Part shown: positions 1 through 6,904 of the stretch, one piece after another | Position numbering within the stretch: the first letter of the stretch is position 1 | Layout of the letters: each line of letters starts with the position of its first letter | Assembly: GCA_027023345.1 (NCBI GenBank) | Contig: JALVVO010000101.1 | Location: 1-12,889, forward strand | Source: Thermaceae bacterium | Lineage (GTDB): Bacteria > Deinococcota > Deinococci > Deinococcales > Marinithermaceae | DNA length: 12,889 nucleotides | Reading direction: 5' to 3' | Made by a program: the position numbers and the translations under genes | The notes under the pieces: model-generated | The model's input: the letters and a program-made list of their open reading frames with translations, nothing else | The model's database searches: none | Told to the model about the DNA's origin: nothing

Positions 1-2040
1 GGCGAAGACCCCCCGCCCCTCCGCGTCCTGGGCGGCGTAGGTCTTGTAAGCGGCCCAGAGGGGGGCGAAGCCCTCGGCGGCCTCGCCCTCGGGGAAGACC
101 AGACCGTAGCCGACGTGGGCGGTCGCGACCCGGCCGGTGGTGGGGTAGAAGGGGTCGTCGGCGTCGCTGTAGGTGAGGGTGGCGGTGGCCAGGGCGTTGG
201 CGTAGTTGGCGGGGAGCAGGGCGCGGGCGTCGGCCTCGCTGTAGCTCGAGGCGTCCGGCGGGTCCAGGGTCTCGAGCTCGGTCTCCACCCACTGCCCCTC
301 GACCCCGGCGGCGAGGGTGATTTCCTCGGTGAGCGGCCGCGAGACCGAGAAGGAGAGGCCGGAGCGGCGTTCGGTGTACTCCCAGCCGGTGTCGGTCTCC
401 CCGTCCTTGAGCTTGAAGTTGCCGTAGGGGATCGAGTAGGCGGCGAAGCTCGTGGAGGTGGGGGTTTCCTGGAAGTCGAGGAGGTCCAGGTAGAGCCAGG
501 GGATCCGGTAGGAGAGGGTGAAGGAGAGGTTGTCGCCGGCGTCGTTCTCGACGAAGGAGAGGTTGAGGCTCGCCTGGTGGGCCCGGCCCCAGAGGTTCTT
601 GTCGGAGAGGCTCACCTGCCCGCTCCAGCCGCTCTGGCTCGACCAGGCGACGGCGGGGGCGATGACCACCGTCTTGGCCTCCTCGAGCTCGAGCTCCACC
701 ACCACCCGGTCCTCCGAGGGCCCCTCCGCCGTGCGCACCGCCGGGGGCCCGGCGAGGATCCCGAGCCTCAGGAGCTTGCCGATCCCCTCGCGGATCGCGG
801 GGACCGAGAAGAGCGCGCCCGGCTTGGGGAACTCGCGGAGGACGACGAAGTCCTGGGTGCGGTGGCCGCCCTTCCACGCAAGGCGGTAGCCGGCGATCCG
901 CACTTCCCGAAGCCGGATCACGTAGGTTCCGTCCTCGAACCGGTAGTCGGGCTTCGGCACCAGCGCGTACCCGGCCTTCTGGTAGTAGGCGAGCAGGCGC
1001 TCGAAGTCGGCCTGGGCGAGCTGGGGCGAGAAGGGGTCGCCCACCTTCTGCACCAGCACCGCCTTGAGCTCCTCCTCGGGGAATGCGGTGGCCCCCTCGA
1101 TGCGGATGGCCTGGATGGGCCCGTACTTCACCTCGCCGAGCTCGAAGCGGACCCGGACGCCGTCCTTTTCCTGCTCGGCGAAAAAGCGCACCTCGCGGCC
1201 GAGCTCGCGGGTGAGCTCGGCCACCGCGTCCACCAGCCGGTCGTAGTTGAAGGGGTCGCCGACCTTGATCGGGGCGTAGGGCAGGCCGTCCGGGTCCACC
1301 GCCGACACCCTAAGCTCGCGGAGGACGAGCTCGAGGACCCCGTCGGCGAGCCGGGTGCGCTGGGGATCCACGCCGCTTCCCCGGTAGCCCCGCTCGGCGT
1401 AGAGCCGGCCCACCTGCCCGACCGCTTCCAGGTAGAGGGACCAGACGAACTTGCCCCCGCGCACGAGCGGGGTGAAGGCGGCCTTGATCGCCTCCTCGGG
1501 GACCCAGTGCGCCCCCTGGATGCGGATCCCCCGGAGTGGGACCTCCTCGACGACCCGGTAAGCCAGGCGTACTCCCTCCTCGTCGCGGCTGACCTCGAGC
1601 TTCACCTCCGGGGTGAAGGGGAAGCCCTGGCGCCGGTAGAGCTCGGCCAGCAGCTCCCGCGCCTGCTCGGCCTTTCGCGGGTTGTAGGTGGCCCCGGGCT
1701 CGAGCGCGAGCTGGTCGGCCAGGTAGGCGGCGAGCTTCTCCGGGGCGAAGGCCCGGGCCTCGATCTTGACCTCGGCGATCTTGGGGTAGGGGCGCACGCG
1801 GACGAGGAGGACGCCGTCCTTGAACTCGACCGCGACCGACTCGAAGTAGCCGGTGGACCGCACCGCCTCGGCGAGGCGGGAAAGCTCGTCCGGGTTCACC
1901 TCGTCCCCCGGGCGCACGGGCAGTGCGATCTCGGCCAGGGTGGCGAGCACCGGCCCGGCGCCCTCGACCCGCACCTCGCGGACGGGGGCGGCGAGGGCCG
2001 GGAGGAAGAGCAAAAGCGCGAGCAGGAGTCCCCTTCGCAT
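1..2040 (-). CDS. bamA: Outer-membrane protein assembly factor BamA/Omp85 (3' end cut by window edge)
   Basis: Inserts and folds beta-barrel proteins in the outer membrane. The 680 visible codons are uninterrupted. Residues 1-18 are a signal peptide (basic MRR, Leu-rich core, Ala-Leu-Ala-Ala end). Residues from about 19 to 455 form several POTRA-like units with the usual beta-alpha-alpha-beta pattern, e.g. 'VREVRVEGAG', 'IAEVKIEARAF', 'LRGIRIQGAHWVPEEAI' and 'IQAIRIEGATAFPEEEL'. From about residue 458 the sequence turns to alternating aromatic/polar strands typical of the barrel ('GWSGQVSLSDKNLWGRAHQ', 'YRIPWLYLDLLDF'), and late in the window 'DADDPFYPTTGRVATAHVGYG' is the typical pre-C-terminal barrel strand of the family. 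The last part of the barrel lies outside the window. The ATG at 2040 is chosen because the signal peptide starts there; there is no Shine-Dalgarno sequence, and TAGTTT sits six bases upstream, suggesting a leaderless mRNA. It is divergent from the PNP gene. Family assignment is firm; the number of POTRA domains (about five) is an estimate. Confidence 0.92.
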   Translation of the reverse strand, partial: MRRGLLLALLLFLPALAAPVREVRVEGAGPVLATLAEIALPVRPGDEVNPDELSRLAEAVRSTGYFESVAVEFKDGVLLVRVRPYPKIAEVKIEARAFAPEKLAAYLADQLALEPGATYNPRKAEQARELLAELYRRQGFPFTPEVKLEVSRDEEGVRLAYRVVEEVPLRGIRIQGAHWVPEEAIKAAFTPLVRGGKFVWSLYLEAVGQVGRLYAERGYRGSGVDPQRTRLADGVLELVLRELRVSAVDPDGLPYAPIKVGDPFNYDRLVDAVAELTRELGREVRFFAEQEKDGVRVRFELGEVKYGPIQAIRIEGATAFPEEELKAVLVQKVGDPFSPQLAQADFERLLAYYQKAGYALVPKPDYRFEDGTYVIRLREVRIAGYRLAWKGGHRTQDFVVLREFPKPGALFSVPAIREGIGKLLRLGILAGPPAVRTAEGPSEDRVVVELELEEAKTVVIAPAVAWSSQSGWSGQVSLSDKNLWGRAHQASLNLSFVENDAGDNLSFTLSYRIPWLYLDLLDFQETPTSTSFAAYSIPYGNFKLKDGETDTGWEYTERRSGLSFSVSRPLTEEITLAAGVEGQWVETELETLDPPDASSYSEADARALLPANYANALATATLTYSDADDPFYPTTGRVATAHVGYGLVFPEGEAAEGFAPLWAAYKTYAAQDAEGRGVFA

Positions 2041-2046
2041 GGGGAT

Positions 2047-2052
2047 AAACTA
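2047..2052 (-). promoter_or_regulatory. Candidate -10 box (TAGTTT) for bamA, leaderless spacing
   Basis: Read on the minus strand, TAGTTT is followed by ATCCCC and then the bamA ATG. This places a TAnnnT hexamer six bases before the start codon, the position expected when transcription starts at the ATG. No -35 match is visible and only three of six bases match TATAAT, so spacing is the main support. Confidence 0.35.
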
Positions 2053-2080
2053 TGGTTCCCCGGTGAAGCGGCGGTGAGAG

Positions 2081-2086
2081 TACAAT
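2081..2086 (+). promoter_or_regulatory. -10 box (TACAAT) of the PNP-yggS-divIVA operon, leaderless spacing
   Basis: TACAAT matches the -10 consensus at five of six bases and lies exactly six bases (cgaggc) before the ATG at 2093, so the transcript would start at or next to the A of the start codon. The GAGG between box and ATG is only one base from the start, too close to act as a Shine-Dalgarno sequence. No good -35 is seen. The 52-bp gap is shared with the divergent bamA. Confidence 0.6.
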
Positions 2087-2092
2087 CGAGGC

Positions 2093-2914
2093 ATGGAAGG
2101 GCTTTTCGAGCGCATCCAGGAAAGCGTGCGGGCGGTGCGCGAGCGCACCGACTTCGAGCTCGAGCTGGCCATCGTCCTCGGCTCCGGGCTCGGGCCGCTC
2201 GCCGACGAGGTCGAGGCCGAGGCGGTGATCCCCTACGGCGAGCTCCCGCACTTTCCCGTCTCCACCGCCCCCGGGCACGAGGGCAAGCTCATCTTCGGTC
2301 GCCTGGAGGGAAAGCGCGTCCTGGTCTACAAGGGCCGGGTCCACTACTACGAGGGCTACGGCATGGCCGAGGTGGTCTTCCCGGTGCGCGTCGGCTACTT
2401 CCTGGGGGCGAGGACCTTCCTCCTGACCTCGGCGGCGGGCGGGCTCAACCCCCTTTTTTCCGCCGGCGAGCTCATGCTCCACAGCGACTACATCAACTTC
2501 ACCGGCGCGACCCCCCTCCGGGGCCCCAACGACGAGCGGCTCGGCCCCCGCTTCCCGGTGATGTTCGACGCCTACGACCCCGAGCTTAGGGGGCTTTTTA
2601 GGGAAGTGGCGCTCAAAGAGCGGATCCTCCTTCGCGAGGGGGTCTACGTCGCCGTCGCCGGGCCCAACTTCGCCTCCCGGGCCGAGCTCCGCATGCTGCG
2701 GGGGTTCGGGGCCGACGCCATCGGCATGAGCACCGTGCCGGAGGTGATCGCGCTCCGCCACCTCGGGGCCCGGGTGGTGGCGGTCTCCACCATCACCGAC
2801 ATGGCCATCCCCGATCGCGAGCACCACGCCACCGAAGAGGAGGTCTTGGCGGTCGCCGAGCGCACCGGTCCGGTCTTCCGCCGGCTGGTCAAGGCCTTCG
2901 TCGCCGCGCTCTAG
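2093..2914 (+). CDS. punA: Purine nucleoside phosphorylase, trimeric (PNP-I) type, with altered base-pocket residues
   Basis: Cleaves purine (deoxy)ribonucleosides with phosphate to base and (deoxy)ribose-1-phosphate, in cytosolic purine salvage. The 273-residue length fits the family. Visible motifs are phosphate-binding GSGLG (30-34), H62 in PGHEGKL, R82/H84/Y86 in GRVHYYEGY, SAAGGLN (113-119), AGPNF (189-193) and GMSTVPEV (211-218). Ungapped alignment by eye with human PNP through AGPNF and MSTVPEV puts Ala194 where human PNP has Glu201 and Asp236 (in TITDMA) where it has Asn243. Those two residues read the 6-oxopurine, and N243D is known to shift human PNP toward adenosine, so I infer 6-aminopurine (adenosine) preference. 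Methylthioadenosine phosphorylase also has Asp there, but the MST motif (not MTT) favours PNP. First gene of a three-gene operon; its TAG is followed directly by the next ATG. Confidence 0.93.
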   Translation: MEGLFERIQESVRAVRERTDFELELAIVLGSGLGPLADEVEAEAVIPYGELPHFPVSTAPGHEGKLIFGRLEGKRVLVYKGRVHYYEGYGMAEVVFPVRVGYFLGARTFLLTSAAGGLNPLFSAGELMLHSDYINFTGATPLRGPNDERLGPRFPVMFDAYDPELRGLFREVALKERILLREGVYVAVAGPNFASRAELRMLRGFGADAIGMSTVPEVIALRHLGARVVAVSTITDMAIPDREHHATEEEVLAVAERTGPVFRRLVKAFVAAL

Positions 2915-3550
2915 ATGGGGCTTCCCGAGGTCCTCGCGCGCATCGAGCGGGCCGCGCGGCGGGCGGGGAGGGACCCCTCCGGGGTGCGCCTGGTCGCGGT
3001 GACCAAGGGCCGTTCCCCGGAGGAGATCCGGGAAAAGGTCCTCGCCTACGGCGACTTCCCCTTGGGGGAGTCGCGGGTGCAGGAGGCGCTACCAAAGATC
3101 GAGGCGCTATCTGGGGCGACCTTTCACTTCATCGGCCCCCTGCAGCGGAACAAGGCGAAGTTCATGGGGCGCTTCGCCCTCGTCCACTCGCTGGAATCCC
3201 TTAGGGTGGCCGAGGCCCTGAACCGGCGGCTCGAACGGGTGCTCGAGGTCCTGGTCGAGGTCAACGTCGGGCGGGAGCCGCAAAAGCACGGGGTGCTTCC
3301 CGAGGCGCTACCCGACCTGCTCGGGGCCCTGGGGGAGCTTCCGCGTCTTCGGGTGGTGGGGCTGATGACGGTGGCCCCCCGTCGCGCCGACCCCCGGCGC
3401 TTGCGGGCGGTCTTCGCCGAGCTCAGTCGGCTTGCTGACCGGTATAATCTCCCCGAGCGCTCGATGGGCATGAGCGAGGACTTCGAGCTCGCGGTCGAGG
3501 AGGGGGCCACCCTCGTTCGGGTGGGAAGGGCGGTCTTCGATGAGCTTTAA
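2915..3550 (+). CDS. yggS: YggS/YlmE/PROSC-family pyridoxal phosphate-binding protein
   Basis: A cytosolic PLP carrier/homeostasis protein of the fold-type III alanine-racemase-like barrel, with no known enzymatic reaction. The 211 residues are slightly shorter than usual (about 220-230). Family signatures occur in order: VRLVAVTKGR with the PLP Schiff-base lysine at K31, LGESRVQEALPKI (usually GENYVQE), FHFIGPLQRNK, VHSLESLRVAEAL, LVEVNVGREPQKHGV, VGLMTVAP, and the C-terminal phosphate-binding block SMGMSEDFELAVEEGATLVRVGRAVF. The ATG abuts the TAG of the PNP gene and has no Shine-Dalgarno sequence, so translation is probably coupled. Its last 11 bases overlap divIVA. The ylmE-divIVA order recalls the division-gene region of Gram-positive bacteria, but here without sepF, ylmG and ylmH. 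It ends with TAA, the only TAA stop in the window. Confidence 0.93.
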   Translation: MGLPEVLARIERAARRAGRDPSGVRLVAVTKGRSPEEIREKVLAYGDFPLGESRVQEALPKIEALSGATFHFIGPLQRNKAKFMGRFALVHSLESLRVAEALNRRLERVLEVLVEVNVGREPQKHGVLPEALPDLLGALGELPRLRVVGLMTVAPRRADPRRLRAVFAELSRLADRYNLPERSMGMSEDFELAVEEGATLVRVGRAVFDEL

Positions 3551-3995
3551 CCCGCTGGACATCCGCTACCAGGAGTTTCGCCGCAAGGTGCGCGGCTACG
3601 ACGTCGAGGAGGTGCGCGCCTACCTGGGCCAGGTGGCCGACTTCGTCTCCGCCCTGGAGGAGCAGCTCTCGGCGTGCAAGAAGCGGGTCGAGGAGCTCGA
3701 GCACGCGCTGGCCGAGGCCCGCGAGGGGGAGGCCGAGCTCAAGCGGGCGGTGGTCGCCGCCGAGCGCATCGCCCGCGAGGTCCGGGCCCAGGCCGAGCGC
3801 GAGGCCAAGCTGATCCGGGCCGAGGCCGAGGCCGCCAAGGAGCGCACCCTGCGCGAGGCGATGGAGCACCTCAAGCGCCTGCAGCGCGACCTCGAACGCC
3901 TCAAGAAGGAGCGCGAGCTCTTCCTCGAGCAGTTCCGCGGATTGCTCGAGGGCTACCTGGCGAGCCTGGAAAAGCACGACCGGGGCGAGGGCTAG
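3540..3995 (+). CDS. divIVA: DivIVA-domain coiled-coil protein
   Basis: DivIVA proteins bind negatively curved membrane at poles and septa and recruit division or cell-wall proteins. The N-terminus carries the family signature: PLDIRYQEFRRKVRGYDVEEVRAYL (residues about 5-29), corresponding to the membrane-binding/crossed-loop region. Residues about 35-140 are an almost continuous charged heptad coiled coil, rich in Glu, Ala, Arg and Lys with Leu spacing, which makes the protein filament-forming in principle. At 151 residues it is near the typical Bacillus length. The ATG overlaps the end of yggS; GGAAGGG at 3524-3530 is a reasonable Shine-Dalgarno sequence nine bases upstream. Its TAG is part of a CTAG shared with the convergent ydcF-like gene. 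Whether it acts in division or pole organisation in this organism cannot be read from sequence. Confidence 0.9.
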   Translation: MSFNPLDIRYQEFRRKVRGYDVEEVRAYLGQVADFVSALEEQLSACKKRVEELEHALAEAREGEAELKRAVVAAERIAREVRAQAEREAKLIRAEAEAAKERTLREAMEHLKRLQRDLERLKKERELFLEQFRGLLEGYLASLEKHDRGEG

Positions 3996-4492
3996 GGCGG
4001 GGCGGGGAGCGCCAGGCTCAGGAGGTAGTAGAGCCGCTCCCGCCACCGGTAGCGGAGCGCGAAGCGCCCCTGGACCGCCGCCCCCCGGGCCCTGAGCCCG
4101 AGCCGCCTGGCGTAGAGGAGGGCCCGGGGCAGGTGGGGCGCGTCGGTGACGACGATCACCTCCGCGGGTCCGAAGAGGCGGCGGGCGGCTTTGAGGTTTT
4201 CCCAGGTGCTCCGGCTTTCGGTCTCGCAGCGAAGGGCGGCGCGGGGCAGGCCCCGCGCCTCGAGGTAGCGGCAGCCCACCTCGCCCTCGGCGTAGCGGGC
4301 GCCCTCGGCGCGGCCTCCGGTGACCAGGACGAGGGGCGCCTTGCCCTCGCGGAAGAGGCGGGCGGCGAGCTCGAGCCGGGCGGCGAAGACCGGCGAGGGC
4401 CGGCCGTTCCACTGGGCGGCGCCGAGGACGACGATGGCCTCGGCCGCGAGCGCGGGGACGAGGAGAAAAGCCAGGGCGAGGGCGCGTCGCAT
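3992..4492 (-). CDS. YdcF/SanA-like (DUF218) exported protein
   Basis: DUF218 proteins are small Rossmann-like proteins linked to envelope functions; the biochemical role is mostly unknown, though some bind S-adenosylmethionine. The N-terminus MRRALALAFLLVPALAAEA is a signal peptide or anchor. Family motifs follow: AIVVLGAAQWNGRPSPVFAARL, PLVLVTGG, GEVGCRYLEARGLP, ETESRSTWENLKAA, VIVVTDAPHLPRALLYARRLG. At 166 residues it lacks the long extra membrane segments of some members. The ATG at 4492 is chosen because the signal peptide starts there; an ATG at 4503 is out of frame. It is divergent from hflX and convergent with divIVA, overlapping the latter by three bases. The cysteines at about positions 73 and 88 of the mature region could form a disulfide if the protein is periplasmic (inference). 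Confidence 0.85.
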   Translation of the reverse strand: MRRALALAFLLVPALAAEAIVVLGAAQWNGRPSPVFAARLELAARLFREGKAPLVLVTGGRAEGARYAEGEVGCRYLEARGLPRAALRCETESRSTWENLKAARRLFGPAEVIVVTDAPHLPRALLYARRLGLRARGAAVQGRFALRYRWRERLYYLLSLALPAPP

Positions 4493-4559
4493 CCCGGACT
4501 CATGCTATACTATAGAAGCCGGTAGCGACGACCACGGCGCCACCGGCGGGTGAAGAAGC
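4493..4559. promoter_or_regulatory. Shared ydcF/hflX promoter region with palindromic -10 (CTATACTATAG)
   Basis: The 67-bp gap holds CTATACTATAG at 4505-4515, an odd palindrome that gives a near-consensus -10 box on both strands: TATACT (4506-4511) forward for hflX and TATAGT (4514-4509) reverse for the ydcF-like gene. Forward initiation would give an hflX leader of about 40 nt; reverse initiation would give a leader of about 10 nt. No -35 match is visible for either. Two polymerases could not use the overlapping boxes at once, so the two directions should compete. Confidence 0.55.
4548..4553 (+). promoter_or_regulatory. Shine-Dalgarno-like GGGTGA before the non-canonical hflX start
   Basis: GGTGA within GGGTGA pairs with the end of 16S rRNA that reads UCACC and lies six bases before ATC at 4560. 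This supports initiation at that ATC rather than at the first in-frame conventional start (GTG 4725), which has no Shine-Dalgarno sequence and lies inside conserved coding sequence. Confidence 0.4.
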
Positions 4560-6200
4560 ATCCAGAAGGTCTACGGACGCACGCAAGGACTCAAGCCCAG
4601 CACAGCCAAGAGGGTCGCCGGTCTCTACCGGCGCCGCTTTCCCCCGGGGCGGGTCTACAGCGGCGAGCTCGCCCACCGCCTCGCCGAGCTCACCGCCGAG
4701 GTCGGGCGGCCCCTCTCGCTGCTCGTGGACCGAAAGGGGCACGTCCTCCGGGTCGCGGTGGGGGACGCGAAGGAGCTCCCCATCCCCGAGCGCCCCTGGG
4801 CCGAGCACCGGCTTTCTGGCTACTACCTCCTGCACACCCATACCGGGGCCGGCGGGCTTTCCCGCCCGGACCTCTCGGTCTTGTTCTTGAACCGGCTTGA
4901 CGCCATCGCGGTGCTCGAGGTCGAGGACGGCCGGCCCAGGCGGGCCCAGCTCGCCCATCTGGTGCCGCCCTCCTCCGAGGAGGAGGACTGGCGGGTCCTG
5001 CCCGAGCGGCCCTACGAGGCCTGGCTCGACTTCGACCTCGGCGGGTTGGTCGCGGCGCTGGAGGAGGAGTTCGGCCGGCAGGCGCGGCTCCTTGCGCTCG
5101 AGGACGGCGCCGGCGAGCGGGTGGTCCTGGTCGGGGTGGACCGCGGCGAGGGGCCGCGGGCCGAGGCCGCCCTTCGGGAGCTCGCCGAGCTCGCCCAGAG
5201 CGCGGGCGGCGTGGTGGTGCACGCCGAGCTCGTCTACCGCCCCCACCCCGACCCCCGCACCCTGGTGGGGCGGGGCAAGCTCGAGGAGCTGGTCTCGGTC
5301 GCCTACCACCAGAACGCCGGGACGCTGATCTTCGGGCTCGAGCTCACCCCCGCCCAGGCCCGGGAGATCGAGCGCCTGACCCAGATGAAGGTCCTGGACC
5401 GCACCCAGCTCATCCTCGACATCTTCGCCCAGCACGCCCGCACCCCCGAGGCCAAGGCCCAGGTGGAGCTCGCCCAGCTCAAATACCTCCTGCCCCGGCT
5501 CGTCGGCCGCGGCCAGGCGATGAGCCGGTTGGGCGGCGGGATCGGTACCCGGGGGCCCGGCGAGACCAAGCTCGAGGTCGACCGGCGCCGGCTGCAAAAG
5601 CGCATTCAGGATCTCTCCCGCGAGCTCGAGCGCATCGCCCGGCGCCGGCGGGAGGCGAGGAAGCAGAGGCGGCGGCGGGGCGTGCCGGTGGTGGCGGTGG
5701 TGGGCTACACCAACGCGGGCAAGACCACCCTGGCCCGGGCGCTCGCCAAGAAGGGCGAGGCCGGTGAGGACAAGCTCTTCGCTACCTTAAGGCCGCTCGT
5801 GCGCCGGGGCTTTCTGCCCGGGGTGGGCGAGGTGCTCTACGCCGACACCGTGGGCTTCATCCGCGAGATGCCCGAGGACCTGATCACCGCCTTCCGCGCC
5901 ACCTTGGAGGAGCTTTCCGACGCCGACCTCTTGCTCCACGTGCTCGACGTCTCCGAGGAGGGGTTCGACGAGCGCAAGCGGGCGGTGGAAGCGCTCCTTG
6001 CCGAGCTCGGCATCGAGCGCCCGGTGGTGCTCGCCCTCAACAAGATCGACCGCGCCGACCCCTACGACCTCGAGCTCGCCCGCGAGCGCTACGGCGGGGT
6101 CCCCGTCTCGGCAGAGCAGGGCGAGGGCCTCGCCGAGCTCAAGGCCGCGATCGGCGAGGCCCTCGTCGCCTCCGGGATTCGTCCGGTGGCCTGGGCCTAG
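4560..6200 (+). CDS. hflX: HflX ribosome-associated GTPase (start probably ATC; GTG at 4725 is the only conventional alternative)
   Basis: HflX is a GTPase that binds the 50S subunit and splits stalled or heat-damaged ribosomes. The HflX domain contains VYRPHPDPRTLVGRGKLEEL, IFGLELTPAQAREIE and the family hallmark GGGIGTRGPGETKLEVDRRR. G-domain motifs are G1 GYTNAGKTTL, G2-region KLFATLRPLVRR, G3 DTVGFI, switch LITAFRATLEEL, G4 NKID and G5 SAEQGEG. From GTG 4725 the protein is 491 residues, but the same frame stays clearly coding upstream: VYGRTQGLKPSTAKRV and LYRRRFPPGRV match the N-terminus I recall for Thermus/Deinococcus HflX. The frame meets TGA at 4551, and the only start-like codon between is ATC 4560, giving about 546 residues. 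It could be a true AUC start, an ATG-to-ATC change or error, or a one-base frameshift from GTG 4550. Convergent with the phosphoesterase gene via a shared CTAG. Confidence 0.9.
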   Translation: MQKVYGRTQGLKPSTAKRVAGLYRRRFPPGRVYSGELAHRLAELTAEVGRPLSLLVDRKGHVLRVAVGDAKELPIPERPWAEHRLSGYYLLHTHTGAGGLSRPDLSVLFLNRLDAIAVLEVEDGRPRRAQLAHLVPPSSEEEDWRVLPERPYEAWLDFDLGGLVAALEEEFGRQARLLALEDGAGERVVLVGVDRGEGPRAEAALRELAELAQSAGGVVVHAELVYRPHPDPRTLVGRGKLEELVSVAYHQNAGTLIFGLELTPAQAREIERLTQMKVLDRTQLILDIFAQHARTPEAKAQVELAQLKYLLPRLVGRGQAMSRLGGGIGTRGPGETKLEVDRRRLQKRIQDLSRELERIARRRREARKQRRRRGVPVVAVVGYTNAGKTTLARALAKKGEAGEDKLFATLRPLVRRGFLPGVGEVLYADTVGFIREMPEDLITAFRATLEELSDADLLLHVLDVSEEGFDERKRAVEALLAELGIERPVVLALNKIDRADPYDLELARERYGGVPVSAEQGEGLAELKAAIGEALVASGIRPVAWA

Positions 6201-6904
6201 CGGACGTTCCCGGTCTCGATCTTCTGGGTGTGGAGGTCAATCACGCTGAAGTCGCCCTCGGCCAGCGAGCCGGGCATGACTACCAGGGTGGTGCCGAGCA
6301 TCTCGTGCTTGAGGTCGGGGCCGGGGAGGTTGGGCCCGGCGACGATGGCGAGCCGGGGCGCGTAGGTCTTGATCAGCTCGGCGACCACCTCGCTTCCGGC
6401 CTCGCCCAGGCCCTTGTGCAGCGGCTGGGTGGCGAAGAGGAAGACCTTCTGGTAGTCCTTGAGCTCCCGGAGCACCTTCAACCGGTACTCGGCCTCCCAG
6501 CCCGGGTAGCGCAGGGCCTGGACCTCCTCCCGCACGAAGTCGGGATCGTCCACGATCTCCCCGCCCATGCCCGCGAAGGCGACGTAGCCGGGGCCAAAGC
6601 CGAAGGTGCCGTGCACGCCGTGGAGGAAGGGGAAGACCACCTCGATGTTGTAGGCCTCCCTGAGGTACTCGTGGACCGGCGCGTCGTTCGGCCCCGGCAC
6701 GTAGAAGGCGGGCTTGTTGAGCTTGGCCAGGGCCTTGAAGACGGCCCGGTAGCCCTCCGCCTTCTTCTCCTTGCCGGCCAGGTCGCCGACCAGGGCGATC
6801 GCGTCCACGTCGGCGTCCTCGATCACCTGGGCCAGGCGCTCGACGTTCTCCACCTCGCCGCGGACATTGGCCGCGGCCAGGACCCGGCGCACGTACTTCC
6901 GCAT
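6197..6904 (-). CDS. Calcineurin-like phosphoesterase-fold protein with degenerate metal site (TT1561-like)
   Basis: The 235-residue protein resembles, from memory, the T. thermophilus structural-genomics protein TT1561, especially in LRYPGWEAEYRLKVLRELKDY, HKGL, ELIKTYAPRL, KHEMLG and the end KIETGNVR. The metallophosphoesterase scaffold shows only in part: GD is kept at 40-41 (ALVGDLAGK), while the usual first DxH is replaced by AANVRGE (11-17), GNHD by GPND (71-74), and no GHTH is present (AGPNLPGPDLKHEM instead). It may therefore bind metal differently or be non-catalytic; its substrate is unknown. The ATG at 6904 is chosen over an upstream in-frame start at 6979 because a strong Shine-Dalgarno sequence (AAAGGGGG, 6912-6919) precedes it and the recalled homologue begins there. 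It is divergent from the thiolase and overlaps the end of hflX by three bases. Confidence 0.85.
   Translation of the reverse strand: MRKYVRRVLAAANVRGEVENVERLAQVIEDADVDAIALVGDLAGKEKKAEGYRAVFKALAKLNKPAFYVPGPNDAPVHEYLREAYNIEVVFPFLHGVHGTFGFGPGYVAFAGMGGEIVDDPDFVREEVQALRYPGWEAEYRLKVLRELKDYQKVFLFATQPLHKGLGEAGSEVVAELIKTYAPRLAIVAGPNLPGPDLKHEMLGTTLVVMPGSLAEGDFSVIDLHTQKIETGNVR

Noticed and set aside
115..2589. An 824-codon plus-strand open frame opposite bamA and running into the PNP gene
   Set aside because: Same antisense effect; it starts opposite the BamA barrel and continues out of frame through PNP, and its composition (Gly, Glu, Arg, Pro, Leu, Val-rich) is that of a shadow.
1310..2827. A 505-codon minus-strand open frame across the PNP gene and the start of bamA
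   Set aside because: It is opposite to the well-supported PNP and in another frame than bamA; no recognisable motif.
4550..4900. A GTG-started frame of 116 codons at the beginning of hflX
   Set aside because: Only the first few codons could matter, as a possible frameshifted start of HflX; beyond that it is off-frame to conserved HflX sequence and unstructured.
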